NCBI GenBank assembly: GCA_021797745.1
Contig: JAJZZD010000006.1
Span: 1 to 64,000, forward strand
Length of the DNA stretch: 64,000 bases
Direction: 5' to 3'
DNA from: Microcaldota archaeon
GTDB lineage: Archaea > Micrarchaeota > Micrarchaeia > Micrarchaeales > CABMGC01
The translations under genes were made by a program, and so were the position numbers. Positions 1 through 9,884 of the stretch are shown piece by piece. Positions within the stretch are counted from its first letter, which is position 1, and each line of letters opens with the position of its first letter. Below the pieces are notes generated by a model. It did no database searches and was not told the origin of the DNA. It was given only the letters and a program-made list of their open reading frames with translations.

Positions 1-267
1 AGTCCCGAGAGTTAACATAATCCCCGTAGCGAGCATGAAACTTATAAACTGGGCTTCAATCAGCGAAATCACGAAGCCAGAAGCTATACCTGCAATAGTT
101 CCCCTTATTGTCTTATGATCACCGAATATTCTTTTGCCCAGGTACTTTTTTCCCAGATCCAGCGGTTTCCCTCCCCCAAATATCACTGGGGCGCCATTGG
201 CGACGTATGCCGGAAGAATAAATATTATTGGAAAAACGATGACCTCATAAAGAATATCCCACTGCAT
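1..267 (-). CDS. carS: CDP-archaeol synthase (CarS/DUF46), partial, C-terminus runs off the window
   Basis: Reverse-strand translation from ATG at 267: MQWDILYEVIVFPIIFILPAYVANGAPVIFGGGKPLDLGKKYLGKRIFGDHKTIRGTIAG..., with the CarS-type GGGKPLD and GDHKTIRGT motifs; not in the supplied ORF track because it is truncated. Confidence 0.88.
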   Translation of the reverse strand, partial: MQWDILYEVIVFPIIFILPAYVANGAPVIFGGGKPLDLGKKYLGKRIFGDHKTIRGTIAGIASGFVISLIEAQFISFMLATGIMLTLGT

Positions 268-297
268 AAAATCCTTTCAAAACATTGCAAATGCAAT

Positions 298-2961
298 TTA
301 TCCAATTATCCCAGCTGCAAATCTTTCGTTGCCGCCGCCCTTGAAATTCTTCGACAGAGCTTTCAATGTGGTCACCGCGCTCTTCCCGGATTTGCTCCCT
401 GCAATGCAAACTACCTGCTTGTCATTATTTCTCAGCACTACGACGCTGTTTGGATTTTTTTCAACGATTCTGTTTGCTATCTTTATCAGCAGTTCACTAG
501 GCATATCAAGCTCTCTTTCTACAATGTCCGCGTCCTTGTAGGCATCGGCTATCGCATCGGCGATTACGATGCTATTTTTCTCCGCCTCTTTGACCATTTT
601 CTTCATATTCTCCTTCATATCCTCTATTTTCAGGTTGATGTCTGGCATTTCTGAATTGAGCTGCTGAGTGGCATTAACAAGTATGTTGTGCTCGTTTCTG
701 AACCTTTTCAATGAGGCCTCACCCGCAACATATTCTATCCTATCGACGCCGTCTTGTTTTTTGTACGTGCTTATGATTTTCACGATTCCCATGGCGTGCT
801 CTATTCCTACCGCATGCAGGCCCCCGCATGCCTGCGCGTCTATGAATTTTCCGTCAAGGGACCTTATAGTTACAATCCTCATCGTCTTAGCAGGAACTCC
901 ATGCCCTTGATATATCGCAAATCCAAACTGACGTTCAGCATCGCCTCTATTCATTTCCTCTGACTTTACCTTTATCCCGTTTCTTATCCAGCCATTTACT
1001 AGCTCCTCGAGGTTTTGAACGTCATCGGGGCTCAACTTTTCATAATGGGCAACGTCAATGTGAGCTTTTTCAGGCTCTTTCTTTGCGCCTTCCTGCCATG
1101 CATGTTTTCCGAGTATCTGCCTTGCAGCAGCGCTCATCAGGTGCGTAGCCGTGTGATGCGCTATTATCATTCCTCTTCTCCTCGCATCGACCTTTGCGTC
1201 AACAATAGCTCCGTTCTTGAAAGCATGTGCATTTGCAAGCACATGCACTATTATTCCATTTATTTTCTGCGCGTCGACAACTTCACTGTCTTCAATAAAT
1301 CCTGTGTCGGCAACCTGCCCTCCGCCTTCCGGATAAAATGGCGTTTTGTCAAGCACTACATATTTCCCATCGGAAAACAGCACCTTGGCTTTTGATTCCG
1401 TGATGAAGTCATAGTATAACTGTTTAGTAGACTCGAGTTTTTCAGGCAGCTTCACGTCCAATCCCTTGTCTACCTCTTTCTTTACCAAATCCCCCACTAT
1501 CAAATCGGCGTAGTAGTTTTCAGGCAGTTCTACGCGCACTTTTTTTTCTTCTGCGATTTGCTCAATTAAATCAGGTGTTACCCCATTGCTTTCGTACAAA
1601 GTCCTGAGTTCACCTATGCCTATTTTATTGCTTTTCTGGAGCAGGATCTCAACCGACCTTTTGGCATTTTCCTTTGTGCGCTCGTATTTTTCTTTCTCTA
1701 TTTCAGTTACCTTCCTGAACAAACCTATTGCGTCTTTTAGCTCGGGATTTATGTCTTTGAACTCTTCGGCTATGAGTTCGGCTATTATGTCTATATCGGG
1801 TTTTATCGTGTATTCGTTTATGAAGTCAAGCGACCTCCTGAGTATCATTCTAAGGTTGTATCCTCCGCCTAGGTTCGAAGGAAGCGCGCCGTCGCTCAGT
1901 GCAAATAGCAATGTGCGCACGTGATCTGCAACTGCATACATTGCCTGTATCGGCTTTATTTTTGTAATGTAGTCTTTTTCACTTATTTTTGTTTCCTTCA
2001 ATATGCGTTGCATCTCTTGTTTTAGGTTCTTTACTTCGTCAGAGTTCAAACCTCCTGCAAATCGCGAAAACCTGCCGAACAGTTCGCTGTCGAAATCAAT
2101 TCCTGTTTCGTTTGCCATTTTGGCTATCGATTTTTTGAAAACAGCCTGGAATGCGCTGTCGTATCCTGTATAAAACCACAAAAGCCTGGCATCGAACCCC
2201 CAGCCTACATCCACAACTTTAGCCTCAAGTTCACGCGTTTGACCGTTTACGTATTCAAACTGAGTAAACACGCTATTTACAAGTTCAAGTCCGTTTGCAA
2301 AACTCTCAAGACAAGGGCCGAATTCGGAGAAGTCAGGCATCGCCCAAACGTCCTCGTGATAAATCAAATCTTCTTTCTTTACGCCCACTATTTCTGTCAG
2401 CATCTTGTAATTCAGTTCTATGGTCCTGTCACGCCAATAGCCTTCCTTTGGATAATTGAAGGCATGCTGTCCTGCCATCATGAAAGACGTGAAGTGCCTG
2501 CCGGTAACGCCAACGTTTGCTATGTCTCCGAATCTGAGGCATATTTGAGGAACAATGAGCGGATTTGCTCCGTATTCGAAGCTCATTTTGCCATTTTCTA
2601 TCCGCTGGAAATCCTGTATGCTCGCAATTGTGAAGTAAAGGTCCTGCCTCCAGCGGCTCACGACAGGATACCTGTCAACGACCTCATGTCCATTCTTCTT
2701 GAAAAAATCCGCGAATTTTCTCCAGAAATCAGAGTAAGAAATAGAATTCGGCTTTTCCTTGAAAAAACTGTATGGCTTGTGCGCAGGTTCGCCGCAAATA
2801 TCTCTGTCTTCTATGCTCCAAAAGTTTTTACCGCAAATCTTGCACTTCTTGCGCGTAAAGCCCTCCTGCTCGAAAAGCTTCACTGAGTAATAATTCTTGT
2901 AATCATTGCCGAACTCCTTTCTAAGCGAGTCCTTGCTCATTTCTTTCGATGGCATTGACAT
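298..2961 (-). CDS. alaS: Alanyl-tRNA synthetase, archaeal type
   Basis: 887 aa; archaeal N-terminal Cys-rich extension, class II motifs (RWRQDLYFTIASIQDFQ), editing-domain HHTATHLM and C-terminal DHHA1 GGGNERFAAG. Confidence 0.97.
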   Translation of the reverse strand: MSMPSKEMSKDSLRKEFGNDYKNYYSVKLFEQEGFTRKKCKICGKNFWSIEDRDICGEPAHKPYSFFKEKPNSISYSDFWRKFADFFKKNGHEVVDRYPVVSRWRQDLYFTIASIQDFQRIENGKMSFEYGANPLIVPQICLRFGDIANVGVTGRHFTSFMMAGQHAFNYPKEGYWRDRTIELNYKMLTEIVGVKKEDLIYHEDVWAMPDFSEFGPCLESFANGLELVNSVFTQFEYVNGQTRELEAKVVDVGWGFDARLLWFYTGYDSAFQAVFKKSIAKMANETGIDFDSELFGRFSRFAGGLNSDEVKNLKQEMQRILKETKISEKDYITKIKPIQAMYAVADHVRTLLFALSDGALPSNLGGGYNLRMILRRSLDFINEYTIKPDIDIIAELIAEEFKDINPELKDAIGLFRKVTEIEKEKYERTKENAKRSVEILLQKSNKIGIGELRTLYESNGVTPDLIEQIAEEKKVRVELPENYYADLIVGDLVKKEVDKGLDVKLPEKLESTKQLYYDFITESKAKVLFSDGKYVVLDKTPFYPEGGGQVADTGFIEDSEVVDAQKINGIIVHVLANAHAFKNGAIVDAKVDARRRGMIIAHHTATHLMSAAARQILGKHAWQEGAKKEPEKAHIDVAHYEKLSPDDVQNLEELVNGWIRNGIKVKSEEMNRGDAERQFGFAIYQGHGVPAKTMRIVTIRSLDGKFIDAQACGGLHAVGIEHAMGIVKIISTYKKQDGVDRIEYVAGEASLKRFRNEHNILVNATQQLNSEMPDINLKIEDMKENMKKMVKEAEKNSIVIADAIADAYKDADIVERELDMPSELLIKIANRIVEKNPNSVVVLRNNDKQVVCIAGSKSGKSAVTTLKALSKNFKGGGNERFAAGIIG

Positions 2962-3212
2962 AAATATCCCACAATAAACCTATCTGTTTAATTGATGGCA
3001 CCATTATTGACATTATCTTTTTCTATATATTAATAAAAGCCTGTGTTAAGCGCAGTGACGCAGCACATCTTCCGATGTTGCTTCTATAGACAAAAAGAGC
3101 CTTTCAGTTGAAATATATTTAAGGGCATTTGATAAAATCTCAATCTGCGATGGAGTATTTGTCAACATATGAATGATCTAAATATTGTCTAAGGTCAAAC
3201 TTGCGAATCTGC

Positions 3213-4085
3213 TTATTTGTTCCACCATACCGTGCACTCCTTTCCGAAGAACTTGCATACGTTGCACTTCCATTTCTCCTGCTCCTGAACGGGCACGGAC
3301 TCACGCTCACCGTTCCAGTAATGCATCGCGTATATTATGTCCCTGCTTGCTGCCTGCTCGTCGTAGTTAAGCTTCACATTGAACCTTTCTTTGCCGTTGA
3401 ACCTGTCTATGTAAGACAGTTCCATTACGTTGCTTATCTCTGGAAGTGCATAAAGCTCGTTGAACATGAGCTTGAATATCTCCTGTATGCTTGCATACTC
3501 GTTTTTGATGCCCAATGCAAGTATCTCCCTCTGAAACGTGTCAGAGATCTTCATCTTGCTTATCTTGTACGACGCTTCAAAGTTCATGCCTGTGTATTTT
3601 TTTGTCTTCAAATCATCAAGCAGCTTTCTGTAAAGCATGACCTGTATAGAATGTGGTTTTGTCTTCACGCTGTTCAGCTCTTTTGTATTTTGGTCCACGG
3701 TCTTGACCTCCTTGACAACGACTTTTCCGTCTACCATCTTCAGCTCGTCTATCTTTCCGGATATTCTGTAGCCGTTTAGCGAGCCGTACAGCCTGAGCTC
3801 CCTGCACAGGCCTGTAGTGCGCAGGGTTCTGAGAGACATATAATTCTCATAGCCTGTTTTGTACATGTAGTCTTCGTATGTTACCGGCTCAACGATTAAC
3901 GGAATGTATATTTCTTCCTGCAGCTCCTCGTGCATCTGTGAACCCTTCCTCATGGCATAGGTTTCTTTCTTTCCGAAGAGGTAGTTAAGCTCCATTTGCC
4001 TTTCGCACCAGAACTGATTGGCTATGTCAGTAACAAGTATGCTGCTCTTGTGCAATTTTTTCAAAACGTTCTCATGAAATTCCAT
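3213..4085 (-). CDS. Exo5/Dem1-like (Cas4-related) PD-(D/E)XK Fe-S nuclease
   Basis: 290 aa; N-terminal VTDIANQFWCERQMELNY...GSQMHEELQ, central GKIDEL...VVVKEVKT nuclease core, C-terminal WKCNVCKFFGKEC Cys cluster. Confidence 0.72.
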   Translation of the reverse strand: MEFHENVLKKLHKSSILVTDIANQFWCERQMELNYLFGKKETYAMRKGSQMHEELQEEIYIPLIVEPVTYEDYMYKTGYENYMSLRTLRTTGLCRELRLYGSLNGYRISGKIDELKMVDGKVVVKEVKTVDQNTKELNSVKTKPHSIQVMLYRKLLDDLKTKKYTGMNFEASYKISKMKISDTFQREILALGIKNEYASIQEIFKLMFNELYALPEISNVMELSYIDRFNGKERFNVKLNYDEQAASRDIIYAMHYWNGERESVPVQEQEKWKCNVCKFFGKECTVWWNK

Positions 4086-4205
4086 TCAAGACACACACTT
4101 CAACCAAATGATTTTTCAGACTGCCTATCTGTCGTCACAGCGTTAGCTCAGCGATCACCGTTTTCATCACAATCTTTTTTATACGTTAAGAAACTTATTA
4201 ACGCT

Positions 4206-4835
4206 ATGCGCATTTTAGACAAATACGAATTGTTCATTTTCGACTGGGACAACACACTGAGCACATCCTCATTCCTTGTTAACGTCATTCCCCGCTTAAA
4301 GCATGCCTGCATAGGAGAACACAAAGTGCATAACACGGCAAGATACGACCATGTGATTGTTAAAAACTTCAAAATCGCAGAGACAGAAAACGAAATCAAA
4401 TCGATAATTTATGACCTGAATACGCGAATAATGAAGCCCAAATTGAAACCCAGTTCGGCCGAACTGATAAATCTGCTTAAAAGACGTCACAAAAAAATTG
4501 CCATATTCAGCAACGCGCAGCGCGACAGGCTAATCACTGAAATGCGCAGGCTTATGCCTGTAAACGATTTCGATTTCGTCCTGAGTGCAAGTTCGATTAA
4601 GGGGTATAAGCCCAATCCCCTCGGGCTTCTCATACTGATGAACAAATTTCGCATTGCCAAGTCAAAGACCCTATATGTAGGAGACGCAGTTGTCGACGTC
4701 GAAGCCGCAAAATATGCAGGAATAGACTGCGCCATAGTATGCGACGGCCTCGGAGCTTATGGAGAAATCAGGCAGGCTAAACCCGCATACATATTCAAGA
4801 GCGTATATGCGCTGCTAGAAAACCTTAAACAATAA
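4206..4835 (+). CDS. HAD-superfamily hydrolase
   Basis: FIFDWDNTLSTS (motif I), IAIFSNAQ (motif II), K at GYKPNP, LYVGDAVVDVEAAKYAG (motif IV); ATG at 4206 is a better start than the long ORF at 3996. Confidence 0.88.
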   Translation: MRILDKYELFIFDWDNTLSTSSFLVNVIPRLKHACIGEHKVHNTARYDHVIVKNFKIAETENEIKSIIYDLNTRIMKPKLKPSSAELINLLKRRHKKIAIFSNAQRDRLITEMRRLMPVNDFDFVLSASSIKGYKPNPLGLLILMNKFRIAKSKTLYVGDAVVDVEAAKYAGIDCAIVCDGLGAYGEIRQAKPAYIFKSVYALLENLKQ

Positions 4836-4908
4836 CAGATGCGCATGCCAGTTGTTTGACGTCTGTCATAACGATAAGTTTAAATAGGCAACACAGTATA
4901 TCATAATC

Positions 4909-4926
4909 CTGAAGTTTTGACTTCAG
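4909..4926 (+). promoter_or_regulatory. 5'-leader hairpin of the TRAM gene
   Basis: Perfect 7-bp stem CTGAAGT-TTTG-ACTTCAG followed directly by AGGAAAG and ATG at 4940; TATA-like TTTAAATA at about 4880. Confidence 0.55.
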
Positions 4927-4939
4927 AGGAAAGTATAAA

Positions 4940-5290
4940 ATGAACGGAAATGACGACAGAGGATACAGAGGAGAAAGAAGAGAAGGAGGCATGGGAAGAG
5001 GCCACGGGATGAACCCGAACTATTTCCTGCCAAAGCCTGTAAAGGTCGGAGACGTAGTGGAAGTTACAGTAGAAGGTACTGCTTCCCGTGGAGACGGAAT
5101 AGCGAAGAAGGACGGCTTTGTCATCTTCATAAAAGGTGCAAAGATCGGCGACAAGCTATCTGTGAAAATCACGGAGGTAAGGACCAAGTTCGCAATAGGC
5201 GAACCTGCGTCAGGAGCAGCAGAACCTCCGGCAGAACCTGCAGCAGAACCATCGTCAGACGAACCCTCGTCAGAAGATACGGCAGAATAA
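4940..5290 (+). CDS. TRAM-domain protein (RNA chaperone-like) with Glu/Pro-rich tail
   Basis: VKVGDVVEVTVEGTASRGDGIAKKDGFVIFIKGAKIGDKLSVKITEVRTKFAIGE is a TRAM domain. Confidence 0.88.
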   Translation: MNGNDDRGYRGERREGGMGRGHGMNPNYFLPKPVKVGDVVEVTVEGTASRGDGIAKKDGFVIFIKGAKIGDKLSVKITEVRTKFAIGEPASGAAEPPAEPAAEPSSDEPSSEDTAE

Positions 5291-5420
5291 CTAAGATCAG
5301 CTTATTCTAAATGCTGATATGCTGGTTAGTGCAAACTGGTTCGCATCACTGCGGCATGCACATTTTAATTCAACGCAAACCAGAAAGCTACAGCATGTCA
5401 GCACACGCATATCGCACTGT

Positions 5421-6077
5421 TTAGCTTGCTTCTTCCCACTCTTTCAGAAAATTTTCTAAATACTCCCTTGTCCGCATGTCCCTTTCAGCTGCAATTCTTC
5501 TGCCTTCTTTTGTATTCATCCTGTCTTTGAGAAGCAGCATCCTTTCGTAAAAATGGTTTATTGTAGTCGAATTTGAGTTTTTGTAGTCTTCAAAGGTTTT
5601 ATGATATTGCGCCTTGATGCCAGGCCTGTGCATCGGCCTTTTCTTGTATCCGCCGTATGCGAATGCCCTTGCCACGCCGATAGCGCCAATCGCATCGAGC
5701 CTGTCAGCATCTTGTACTATTTTGCCCTCCAGGCTTTTCATGTTGTCCTTTACGCCAGCTCCGCGGAACGATACATTTCTCACTATGTCGCACACTTTGC
5801 CTATGGTTTCTTCATCTACGCCTATTTTCTTAAGCCATGCCCCCGCTATGTCTGCACCCTTATCCATGCTTCCGCCGTTGAACTTCCAATCGGATATGTC
5901 GTGGAGAAGCGCACCGAGCTGCACTACGAACAAATCAGCTTTTTTCTCAGTCTTGCCTATTTTCACTGCCATTTTCCAGACACGATATGCATGCCACCAG
6001 TCATGTCCTGAACTGTCATTTTCCATTACTGTTTTAACATGCTCTGCAGTGAGCTTCACAATTTTTTCTTTGTCCAT
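5421..6077 (-). CDS. HD-domain phosphohydrolase
   Basis: 218 aa; GHDWWHAYRVWKMA...GALLHDISDWKF and VQDADRLDAIGAIGVARAFAYGG. Confidence 0.88.
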   Translation of the reverse strand: MDKEKIVKLTAEHVKTVMENDSSGHDWWHAYRVWKMAVKIGKTEKKADLFVVQLGALLHDISDWKFNGGSMDKGADIAGAWLKKIGVDEETIGKVCDIVRNVSFRGAGVKDNMKSLEGKIVQDADRLDAIGAIGVARAFAYGGYKKRPMHRPGIKAQYHKTFEDYKNSNSTTINHFYERMLLLKDRMNTKEGRRIAAERDMRTREYLENFLKEWEEAS

Positions 6078-6303
6078 TCAACCCTGTGCCTAACTTAAAC
6101 TTCAATTAGCCCTTTAATTTACAAACAATTATTTTTAACCTTTTCCAAAATTCTCAACATCTCAAGAATCCTACGGCTTCTAGAACAGGTTTTCGCGTGT
6201 TTTGCGGTTTTCTGGTGTTTGTCGTCGAATGGCAAAATTTGCCAATAACAAATTTGAAACCTTACTGAAATTCCGTTATCCTGGTTAATGTGCTTAAAGA
6301 ATA

Positions 6304-6388
6304 CGCTGGGTGAGGGAATCGAACCCTCGAAGGCCAAATCGGCCAAACAGCTTAGCAGGCTGCCGCCCTACCACTAGGCGAACCCAGC
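6304..6388 (-). tRNA. tRNA-Ser (anticodon GCT)
   Basis: Reverse complement GCTGGGTTCGCCTAGTGGTAGGGCGGCAGCCTGCTAAGCTGTTTGGCCGATTTGGCCTTCGAGGGTTCGATTCCCTCACCCAGCG; anticodon loop CTGCTAA, long type II variable arm, closed acceptor stem. Confidence 0.95.
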
Positions 6389-6416
6389 ACAGATATTATC
6401 TGAAAAATCTATCTAA

Positions 6417-7358
6417 TTAAAGTTTACTTTTAGATTTCGAAATGAACTTTGCCACTATGTTACTAACTTCTTCTTCATGATTTTCGAAAGAGTGTTTCGC
6501 ACCTTTAACTAAATGCGATTCAAAATATTCGGATTTTGTTCTTTCGCCAAGCATTTTCAAGTAAGTTTTTACCGGTTTTACTGCAAACTGCTCCCTACTA
6601 CCGAATACTGCCAATATTGGTATCTTTATTTTACTGAATTCATCAAGTTTCCCGTCATAATCAAATAACCGTGCTTCAACATTTTTTGTATCTGCCACAG
6701 ATAAAAACCTTTTAGCAGAGAAATTTGAAGTTAATACGCTCACTTCGTTTCCTTTTCGATTTTTAACCATAGTTTTCGCTGTTTTTACAACTTCTGCAAA
6801 TTTACTTCCTAACTCTTTTCTATGTAAGTTATAATCATCACAAGGCGCGAGAAGAACTAATGCAAGTACCTTCTTATTGCGCTTTTTATATTGATAGTAA
6901 GTTACTTTCTGGCAGCCTGTGCTATGGCCAATTAATATGAACTTTTTGAAATTCTTCTTTTCGATAATTTTTATTGCGCCATCGATATCAAGTACGCTAT
7001 CTTCAAATTTTTCAAAGTCAGTACCTCCGACCAACTTTATCTTCTTTCCGTTCTTGTATCCGTATATGCGCGCCGCCATATCGTGGCCCCTTGTGTTTAA
7101 AGTAAATAGCGCAGTATCTTTTTTTGCAAGTTTGTCTGCGATCAAGAATGGCAGATCAAAACCGTAAAAGTTACCTGTCATTCCATGTATGAATATCGCA
7201 CATGTTTGCGCTCTTTTCCTCCCTACTAAAAATCCGCTTAATCTTATTCCGTCTTTGGCATAGAAATTCACAAGTTTTCCATTGTAAATTTTGTTTTCTT
7301 TTTTCATGTAAATAACCAAATAAACCTTGCAGCAGAAGCACATTTGCACAACCAGCAA
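6417..7358 (-). CDS. Alpha/beta hydrolase
   Basis: AIFIHGMTGNFYGFD (oxyanion region), LIGHSTGCQ nucleophile elbow, GAKHSFENHEEEV catalytic His; true start may be the internal MKKENKIYNGKLV. Confidence 0.85.
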   Translation of the reverse strand: MLVVQMCFCCKVYLVIYMKKENKIYNGKLVNFYAKDGIRLSGFLVGRKRAQTCAIFIHGMTGNFYGFDLPFLIADKLAKKDTALFTLNTRGHDMAARIYGYKNGKKIKLVGGTDFEKFEDSVLDIDGAIKIIEKKNFKKFILIGHSTGCQKVTYYQYKKRNKKVLALVLLAPCDDYNLHRKELGSKFAEVVKTAKTMVKNRKGNEVSVLTSNFSAKRFLSVADTKNVEARLFDYDGKLDEFSKIKIPILAVFGSREQFAVKPVKTYLKMLGERTKSEYFESHLVKGAKHSFENHEEEVSNIVAKFISKSKSKL

Positions 7359-7419
7359 GCATAAAATTAACTCCGTATCTGCTCAGTTCTGTATTTTCAG
7401 AGCATGGCCTTTTGTACGT

Positions 7420-7648
7420 GGCGTATATTTAACGAAGTGCATAGCAATGCGCTGCATGTCCTACACGGCCACTATATACTTAGGGTTGCTCCTTCCGGCC
7501 TCGCCCGATTCATACGTAAGCGCCACCACTGAAAGCAAAACGTCGACGCTTCAACGAAGGTCTTATGCTTGCTGATAGCACGCCTGTGCATATGGCCCGC
7601 CTAATGGGGATTTGCGGTACAGGAAACCCCAAGCTTCCCGCCTTTCTG
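7420..7648 (-). ncRNA. Signal recognition particle RNA (7S RNA); ends approximate
   Basis: Reverse strand contains helix-8 motif GGGCGAGGCCGGAAGGAGCAACCC (7483-7506) with GGAA tetraloop and Alu-domain-like GGGGTTTCCTGTACCGCAAATCCCC (about 7606-7630); TATA-like TATTTAATTAA just upstream at about 7672-7685; no convincing ORF. Confidence 0.8.
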
Positions 7649-7756
7649 CTGCAGTAAAATTAGCATACTCTTAATTAAATACTTGTTGCGTGCCGAACTG
7701 CCTGCGAACTAATAAAATATGCTAATTGAAATTTATACTAACTTACCTCTGATGAA

Positions 7757-8773
7757 ATGCCAACTGAAATCGAAGAAAAAGACACAGTATATGAAAAGGC
7801 ACCTGCAGTCGTAAAGCTTCTTGGCGAACATGCATCGCTTTATGATAAAATTGCGGTTGCAGCTGCAGTAAGCATATATGCCGAGGCCACAGTGTCAAAA
7901 TACACCGAAGGACGATTCCTGATTGAATTGCCTGATTTTAAACTTTCCAAAGAATTCGGCGAGAAGCAGTTGAATGATTTATTTTCTGAATACAAGAAAC
8001 AAGACATTAAAACATATTATGAAACTTCGGCTTACGATAAAGTTATTTTGCCATACGCAACGATAGTTGCGCGTCTGCTTAATGAATTTGGTGAGCGCGT
8101 GTTGGGGCGTAAAGCCATTATTTCATCGAAGATACCTGCACAGAGCGGACTGGCAAGCAGCGGTGCATGCTCTACTGCATTTACCAAAGCACTAGTTAAA
8201 AGCGCAAAGCTGATTATCGAAGACCCAGAAATAATTGATGTGATCAGGGATGGGGAGCGGGTTTGCCATAAAAACAAAAATGCAGGAGGCATAGATGTCA
8301 ATACTTCTTATTTTGGCGGCATTGTTATGTTCGCCCCAAACAAAACTAAAAAAATTCAAATGGGACTCGATCTCACATTGCTTTTGGTCAATACTGGACC
8401 TAAAAAAAGCACTGCTGAGATGGTGGCGCATGTTGCTGAACTATATAAAAAGGACAAAGAGAATACGCAAAAAATACTTGATGCAATTGGCGAATGTTCG
8501 ATACAGGGAATTGAAGCTATCAAAAATTTGGATGTTGTTGCTTTAGGAGATGCAATGTTCAAAGACCACGAGCTTTTGAGACAGCTAGGTGTTTCGGCAA
8601 ACAAGCTGGACGAAGTTGTATACACTGCAAAGGAATCTGGAGAATTTGGGGCAAAACTCAGTGGAGGAGGAGGCGGCGGGATTGCGATAGTGTTGAGTAA
8701 AAATCCCGACCAGTTTTCCAGCAGAATGCAGAGGAAAAATTTAAAAGTTATGAAAACTAGCATATTAAACTAA
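7757..8773 (+). CDS. Mevalonate kinase-like GHMP kinase
   Basis: APAVVKLLGEHASLYD, IPAQSGLASSGACSTAF GHMP motif, KLSGGGGGGIAIVL motif 3; located in the mevalonate-pathway cluster. Confidence 0.82.
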   Translation: MPTEIEEKDTVYEKAPAVVKLLGEHASLYDKIAVAAAVSIYAEATVSKYTEGRFLIELPDFKLSKEFGEKQLNDLFSEYKKQDIKTYYETSAYDKVILPYATIVARLLNEFGERVLGRKAIISSKIPAQSGLASSGACSTAFTKALVKSAKLIIEDPEIIDVIRDGERVCHKNKNAGGIDVNTSYFGGIVMFAPNKTKKIQMGLDLTLLLVNTGPKKSTAEMVAHVAELYKKDKENTQKILDAIGECSIQGIEAIKNLDVVALGDAMFKDHELLRQLGVSANKLDEVVYTAKESGEFGAKLSGGGGGGIAIVLSKNPDQFSSRMQRKNLKVMKTSILN

Positions 8774-8798
8774 TACTGTTAAAATTGAAGTGTCATGC

Positions 8799-9779
8799 AT
8801 GAGAGCAAAAGCGATGGCGAACGCAAACATAGCCCTGATAAAATACTGGGGAAAACGAGACGATAAGCTGATTTTACCGCAGAATAGCAACATAGCCGTA
8901 AATCTGGCAGGGTTAACTGCAAAAACGTCTGTGACTTTTGATAAAAAATATAAAAAAGACAGTTTTTTGCTCGACGGAAAAACGCAATCAGGTGAAGAGC
9001 TAGCGCGAGTTGTCGATACGCTAAACAGAATAAGAAAACTGGCTAGAATAAAGGACAAAGCATTAGTGATGTCTGCAAACAACTTCCCAACTGCGGCAGG
9101 TCTAGCAAGTTCGGCTGCGGGTGGTTCTGCGTTGGTTCTCGCAGCGTCTAAAGCTGCAGGTCTTGACCTGAGCAATAGAGAACTGTCAATACTTGCGAGG
9201 ATGAACTCAGGTTCATCGTGCCGTTCTATAGACGGTGGGTTCGTGAAATGGGTTAAAGGGGTCAGGAAAGATGGCAAAGATAGCTACGGGAAACAGCTAT
9301 TCAATGAATTTTATTGGCCAGACTTTAGAATAATAGTAACTATTCTTTCAACAGCTCCTAAAAAAATCAAAAGCAGGGCCGGTATGAAAACAAGCGTAGA
9401 AAATTCACCTTTCTACAGAACATGGTCAGATGAATCAGAAAGATCCTGTGCCGATATGGAACGCGCGATAAAAAACAAAGATATTGCCGTGCTAGGAAGC
9501 TTGGCTGAGAAAAATGCAATAATGATGCATTGCGTAATGTTTGCCACTACGCCCTCTATAATATACTGGTCTCCGGAAACAGTCGAAGTCATCAATGCGG
9601 TTCATGAAATGAGAGAAAAAGGAATAAGGTGCTATTTTACAATGGACGCAGGTCCTCAAGTTAAGATAATCTGCCTGAAAAACGATGTCAAAAAAATAAA
9701 AAACCTCGTATTAAAAATCAAAGGAGTAAAAAACATAATTGTGTGCAGGCCTGGCACTGGAGCCAAGTTGATAGCATAA
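8799..9779 (+). CDS. mvaD: Diphosphomevalonate decarboxylase (MVD family)
   Basis: NANIALIKYWGKRDDKLILPQNSN, NNFPTAAGLASSAAG, SGSSCRSIDGGFVKW, FTMDAGPQVK; a GTG start at 8790 is also possible. Confidence 0.9.
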   Translation: MRAKAMANANIALIKYWGKRDDKLILPQNSNIAVNLAGLTAKTSVTFDKKYKKDSFLLDGKTQSGEELARVVDTLNRIRKLARIKDKALVMSANNFPTAAGLASSAAGGSALVLAASKAAGLDLSNRELSILARMNSGSSCRSIDGGFVKWVKGVRKDGKDSYGKQLFNEFYWPDFRIIVTILSTAPKKIKSRAGMKTSVENSPFYRTWSDESERSCADMERAIKNKDIAVLGSLAEKNAIMMHCVMFATTPSIIYWSPETVEVINAVHEMREKGIRCYFTMDAGPQVKIICLKNDVKKIKNLVLKIKGVKNIIVCRPGTGAKLIA

Positions 9780-9884
9780 GAGTACTGGTGTGATTATTTG
9801 CCGTGCCTGCGACTTTGCGACAAAAGTCGAATCCCACGATAAGCTTATTAAGTGTCAAAATAGGCCGTTTAAAACGGAATTACT

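Noticed and set aside
2239-2886. 215-aa plus-strand ORF
   Set aside because: Antisense shadow of the highly conserved alaS gene; many similar shadow ORFs occur throughout the track
6119-6346. 75-aa minus-strand ORF
   Set aside because: Starts inside the tRNA-Ser gene and has no recognisable motif; best explained as tRNA 3' flank
7327-7575. 82-aa plus-strand ORF
   Set aside because: Lies over and antisense to the SRP RNA motifs; low-complexity translation with no family resemblance
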